Below are positions 61,634-64,000 of a stretch of 64,000 nt of DNA, in pieces (position 1 is the first letter of the stretch; the number at the start of each line of letters is the position of its first letter). The stretch spans positions 467,379 through 531,378 of the forward strand of contig JAIYAX010000012.1 in assembly GCA_027488815.1 (NCBI GenBank), written 5' to 3'. The stretch is from Cytophagaceae bacterium. Its GTDB lineage: Bacteria > Bacteroidota > Bacteroidia > Cytophagales > JAIYAX01. A program made the translations under genes and the position numbers. The notes beneath the pieces were generated by a model. That model had not been told where the DNA came from, did no database searches, and worked only from the letters and a program-made list of their open reading frames with translations.

Positions 61634-62689
61634 TTATCGGTAGATTTTCATTTTATTCAAGGCCCTTCTGTATTTTTCAGCGTTTGCCTGATGTTGGGCT
61701 CCGTTTTCCGCAAAATTATGGTAGCCAGACAAGTCTTCCCTCGCACAGAAAAACAGGTACGAATGCTTCTCGGCATTCAAGACCGCTTCGATAGAGGAAA
61801 GACTAGGTAAATTGATAGGCCCTGGAGGAAGCCCTTTGTATTTGTAGGTATTGTAAGGGCTTTCGGTTTGGAGATGAATATCCAATACTCGTCTGATGGA
61901 AAAATCATTGACTGCAAACACCACCGTAGGGTCGGCTTGCAAAGGGATACCTCTTTTTAATCGATTGAGGTAAACACCCGCCACTCTGGGGCGCTCATCG
62001 GGTTTCTGTGTTTCAGCCTCAACAATGGAAGCCAGTATGCTCACCTGAATGGGGCTTAGTTCCAGAAGCTTAGCTTTTTGTAATCTGTCTTGAGTCCAGT
62101 ACTTATCGTATTCTTTCTTAAAGCGATTGAATAATTTTTCAGCCGTGTAGGTCCAGTAAACCTCATATGTGTTGGGCAGAAACATGCATAAAATAGTCTC
62201 TTTGCTGAATCCTGCCTCGGCACAGGCCTGTTCGTTGTTGAGGAGGGCTTCAAATTCAGCAGGTTTTGCTTCCAATGGGCCGCAAAGTTTTTCGGGCAGC
62301 TCAGATTTAAGTCTGGCTGTGCTTAAGGTAATATTGATCGGTAATTGTTCACCTTTCTGAAGTAACCTTACAGCATCCCTATTGCTCATATCCGATTGAA
62401 GAAGGTAAAGCCCCGGCTTGATATGATCCTGGTATCCCATCCATCGAGCAACAAAGCCAAAAGAAAGAGGGTCTGTAAGTGCTCTGGCTTTCATAAGACT
62501 ATCCATGACAGCATTGAAACTGGCTCCGGTTGGAATTTTTAGCCTCATTTTGCCCTGCAGCACCAACACGTTGGGAGTATAAAAAACCTGATAGAAGTAA
62601 AAAGTAGTGGACGCAAGCACTACCCCAAATAGGATGAACAATCCCCCGTAAAGGGTATTTCGTTTGTTACTTTCTGCACGTTTTGCCAT
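61634..62689 (-). CDS. mltG: Endolytic murein transglycosylase MltG
   Basis: Cuts nascent peptidoglycan and sets glycan strand length. The 351-residue protein has a short cytosolic tail, one helix (13-36) and a periplasmic YceG domain. The catalytic region is ILASIVEAETQKPDERPRVA (218-237) with the acid Glu at 224 or 226, followed by YLNRLKRGIPLQADPTVVFA (240-259), and ends near NTYKYKGLPPGPINLPSL. All motifs are present. A TAnnTTTG box lies 17 bases upstream of the ATG. Confidence 0.95.
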   Translation of the reverse strand: MAKRAESNKRNTLYGGLFILFGVVLASTTFYFYQVFYTPNVLVLQGKMRLKIPTGASFNAVMDSLMKARALTDPLSFGFVARWMGYQDHIKPGLYLLQSDMSNRDAVRLLQKGEQLPINITLSTARLKSELPEKLCGPLEAKPAEFEALLNNEQACAEAGFSKETILCMFLPNTYEVYWTYTAEKLFNRFKKEYDKYWTQDRLQKAKLLELSPIQVSILASIVEAETQKPDERPRVAGVYLNRLKRGIPLQADPTVVFAVNDFSIRRVLDIHLQTESPYNTYKYKGLPPGPINLPSLSSIEAVLNAEKHSYLFFCAREDLSGYHNFAENGAQHQANAEKYRRALNKMKIYR

Positions 62690-62706
62690 TCAGTTACACT
62701 TTGCTG

Positions 62707-62714
62707 CAAAGGTA
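62707..62714 (-). promoter_or_regulatory. Candidate -7 box of mltG
   Basis: The minus strand reads TACCTTTG followed by CAGC, an exact match 17 bases before the mltG ATG and the same nonamer context as upstream of the EEP gene (28780-28787). Confidence 0.6.
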
Positions 62715-62851
62715 ATCTCTACCGCCTCTTTTACCGCTTCATGGGCCCATGTTTCCTGAGCTTTGCCTGAATATTAGGGAATCATGAAATGTCACCTTCT
62801 GATTTAACAGTTCCTTAATCTTATCGAATCTCTTGAGCAATCTTACACGAC

Positions 62852-62859
62852 TACCTTTC
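62852..62859 (+). promoter_or_regulatory. Possible -7 box of the right-edge secreted protein
   Basis: TACCTTTC on the plus strand matches seven of eight positions of TAnnTTTG and lies 19 bases before the ATG at 62879, with a TTG at 62833-62835, 16 bases upstream. Confidence 0.4.
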
Positions 62860-62878
62860 CGCCATAAAAAATCAACTC

Positions 62879-64000
62879 ATGAATAGAAGATTTACCATGA
62901 AACAAATGCGAGCAATGGCCATGCTCTTACTGCTTGGCTCCATTATGTGTGTTTCTGCTGCTTATGCGCAGGTATACAAGGTCTCCACTTTCGTCAGCCA
63001 TCCGTTTGACGATATGGAGGAATACGCTGATTCAACCTTCACCAATTTTGGTCGTCAGGACTGGAATTCAAGTGATCTGGAATTGGTACGTGAAAGTACA
63101 GGCACGCCAAATACTCGTCAGATTGTAGGCTTACGCTTCCGCAATGTCTTCATCCCTCAAGGAGCCATGATCACCAGAGCCTTCATCCAATTTGCTAAGG
63201 ACAATACCAAAAACCTTGATCCGATCAATCTGGTAATACGCATCCATGATACCATCAATGCCCCAGCATATGATACCACTTTTAGAAACATAGCTCTTCG
63301 TCCAACACTAAATGATAGTGTAACTTGGTCTCCAGTATCTTGGTCGTCCAATGCCACTGTTCCTGTGCATGGAAAAGGCGTAGATGAGCGCACCACAAAC
63401 ATCGCTCGTTTGATCCAGCGAATCATCAACAGAAGAGGCTGGATTTCAGGAAATGCACTTTCATTTGTCATCTCAGGTGATGGCACTCGTGAAGTAGAGT
63501 CATTTGAAGGTGCGACTGGCGATCACAACAGAAGAGATTTAGCACCTGAGTTGGTGATAGAATACTCTCTTCCTTTTACGTTATGGAACTTCAATGGTCC
63601 AAGCAGCACAACTGTACCGGGTGGAACTAATGCTCCAACAACATTCTTAGGAAACGGCACTGCGTCACTCATAGGAGGTACTACAGCTACATTCGCATCA
63701 GGAACAGCAAGTGGTGGTTCTTCTGATACTACGCTAGGGGCAACTAACTTTGGATGGAATGTTTCCAGCTTCCCAACCGCTTCAGCTAGCTCAGGCACTG
63801 CAGGAGCTCAATTTGTGGTTCCTACTACTGGATATCGCAACATTATTGTTCGCTGGGATCAACGTCACAGCAATACCAGCAGCCGTTGGATACAATTCCA
63901 GTACTCGCTTGATGGTACGAATTACATCAATTACACAGGTGCAGGTACCGATAGTGCCGGTTTGTACAAAGCAACAGCCGGAGATACCTGGTTTAACAAC
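62879..64000 (+). CDS. Large secreted protein, start only (DNRLRE-like N-terminal domain)
   Basis: From the ATG at 62879 the frame stays open to the window edge, 374 codons, so the protein is incomplete. A signal peptide (hydrophobic core MAMLLLLGSIMCVSAAYAQ, ending about residue 31) is followed by a beta-rich domain at about 32-232: VYKVSTFVSHPFDDMEEY, QIVGLRFRNVFIPQGAMI, and SFVISGDGTREVESFEG near 198-214, resembling the DNRLRE/cell-wall-anchored beta domains often found at the front of huge surface proteins. A Thr/Ser/Gly-rich linker (about 238-310) leads to another beta domain with NIIVRWDQRHSNTSSRWIQF. Export by T9SS is likely but the C-terminus is not visible. Confidence 0.8.
   Translation, partial: MNRRFTMKQMRAMAMLLLLGSIMCVSAAYAQVYKVSTFVSHPFDDMEEYADSTFTNFGRQDWNSSDLELVRESTGTPNTRQIVGLRFRNVFIPQGAMITRAFIQFAKDNTKNLDPINLVIRIHDTINAPAYDTTFRNIALRPTLNDSVTWSPVSWSSNATVPVHGKGVDERTTNIARLIQRIINRRGWISGNALSFVISGDGTREVESFEGATGDHNRRDLAPELVIEYSLPFTLWNFNGPSSTTVPGGTNAPTTFLGNGTASLIGGTTATFASGTASGGSSDTTLGATNFGWNVSSFPTASASSGTAGAQFVVPTTGYRNIIVRWDQRHSNTSSRWIQFQYSLDGTNYINYTGAGTDSAGLYKATAGDTWFNN

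Overview
The window comes from a member of the Bacteroidota, most likely a Cytophagales-type bacterium; I cannot name a genus. The support is a bacillithiol gene (bshA), a SusC-like TonB-dependent receptor with a carboxypeptidase-regulatory domain, a PorV/PorQ-family protein, secreted proteins with type IX secretion (T9SS) C-terminal domains, and Bacteroidota-type -7 boxes (TAnnTTTG) just upstream of many genes in place of Shine-Dalgarno sites. It is chromosomal: housekeeping genes are spread throughout. I see no rRNA, CRISPR array, transposase or integrase.

Layout. 1-9307 (minus strand): a run of a small membrane protein, mutL, two tandem rhomboid proteases, an enoyl-CoA hydratase, a Wzx-type flippase, dut, a sugar nucleotidyltransferase and a TPR protein cut by the window edge. 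9367-13508 (plus): a GH3 glycosidase fused to a serine hydrolase, translationally coupled to bshA. 13556-16441 (minus): a prohibitin-like protein, then an operon of ECF sigma factor, anti-sigma-like protein, gmk and nadD. 16514-28761 (minus): a seven-gene surface and secretion cluster (EEP nuclease-like protein, two large secreted proteins, a lipoprotein, TonB receptor, PorV/PorQ protein, a second lipoprotein), with a terminator inside it. 28798-34073: a sodium:solute symporter, then clpS, recR, a GT2 protein fused to a catalytically deleted phosphoglycosyltransferase, and a paralogous pair of small exported proteins. 34128-37999: an S41 peptidase, a STAS-like protein, an unknown exported protein and a divergent pair of small DNA-binding proteins.

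38012-43285 (minus) is a tight four-gene operon: methyltransferase, polyprenyl-phosphate-type GT2, methyltransferase, and a GT-C membrane glycosyltransferase ending in TPRs. Then come a Rieske protein, an unknown exported protein and a VOC protein. 45085-54090 is an AT-rich surface-glycan island: DegT aminotransferase, GT11 fucosyltransferase, FkbM methyltransferase, GT17, two GT4 and three GT2-like enzymes. 54464-59491 adds a DUF3817 protein, an MsbA-like ABC exporter, a GT2 and a GT2-GT9 fusion. The window ends with an alkyltransferase-like protein, a small unknown protein, tRNA-Ser(TGA), a YihY/BrkB membrane protein, a YbgC-type thioesterase, mltG and the start of a large secreted protein.

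The common theme is the cell envelope: glycan synthesis and export, peptidoglycan turnover (GH3, MltG) and protein secretion to the surface. The best candidates for an undescribed system are the 16.5-28.8 kb surface cluster, which pairs an EEP-type nuclease with OB-fold-like secreted proteins and outer-membrane uptake parts, and the four-gene GT-C/TPR glycosylation operon.
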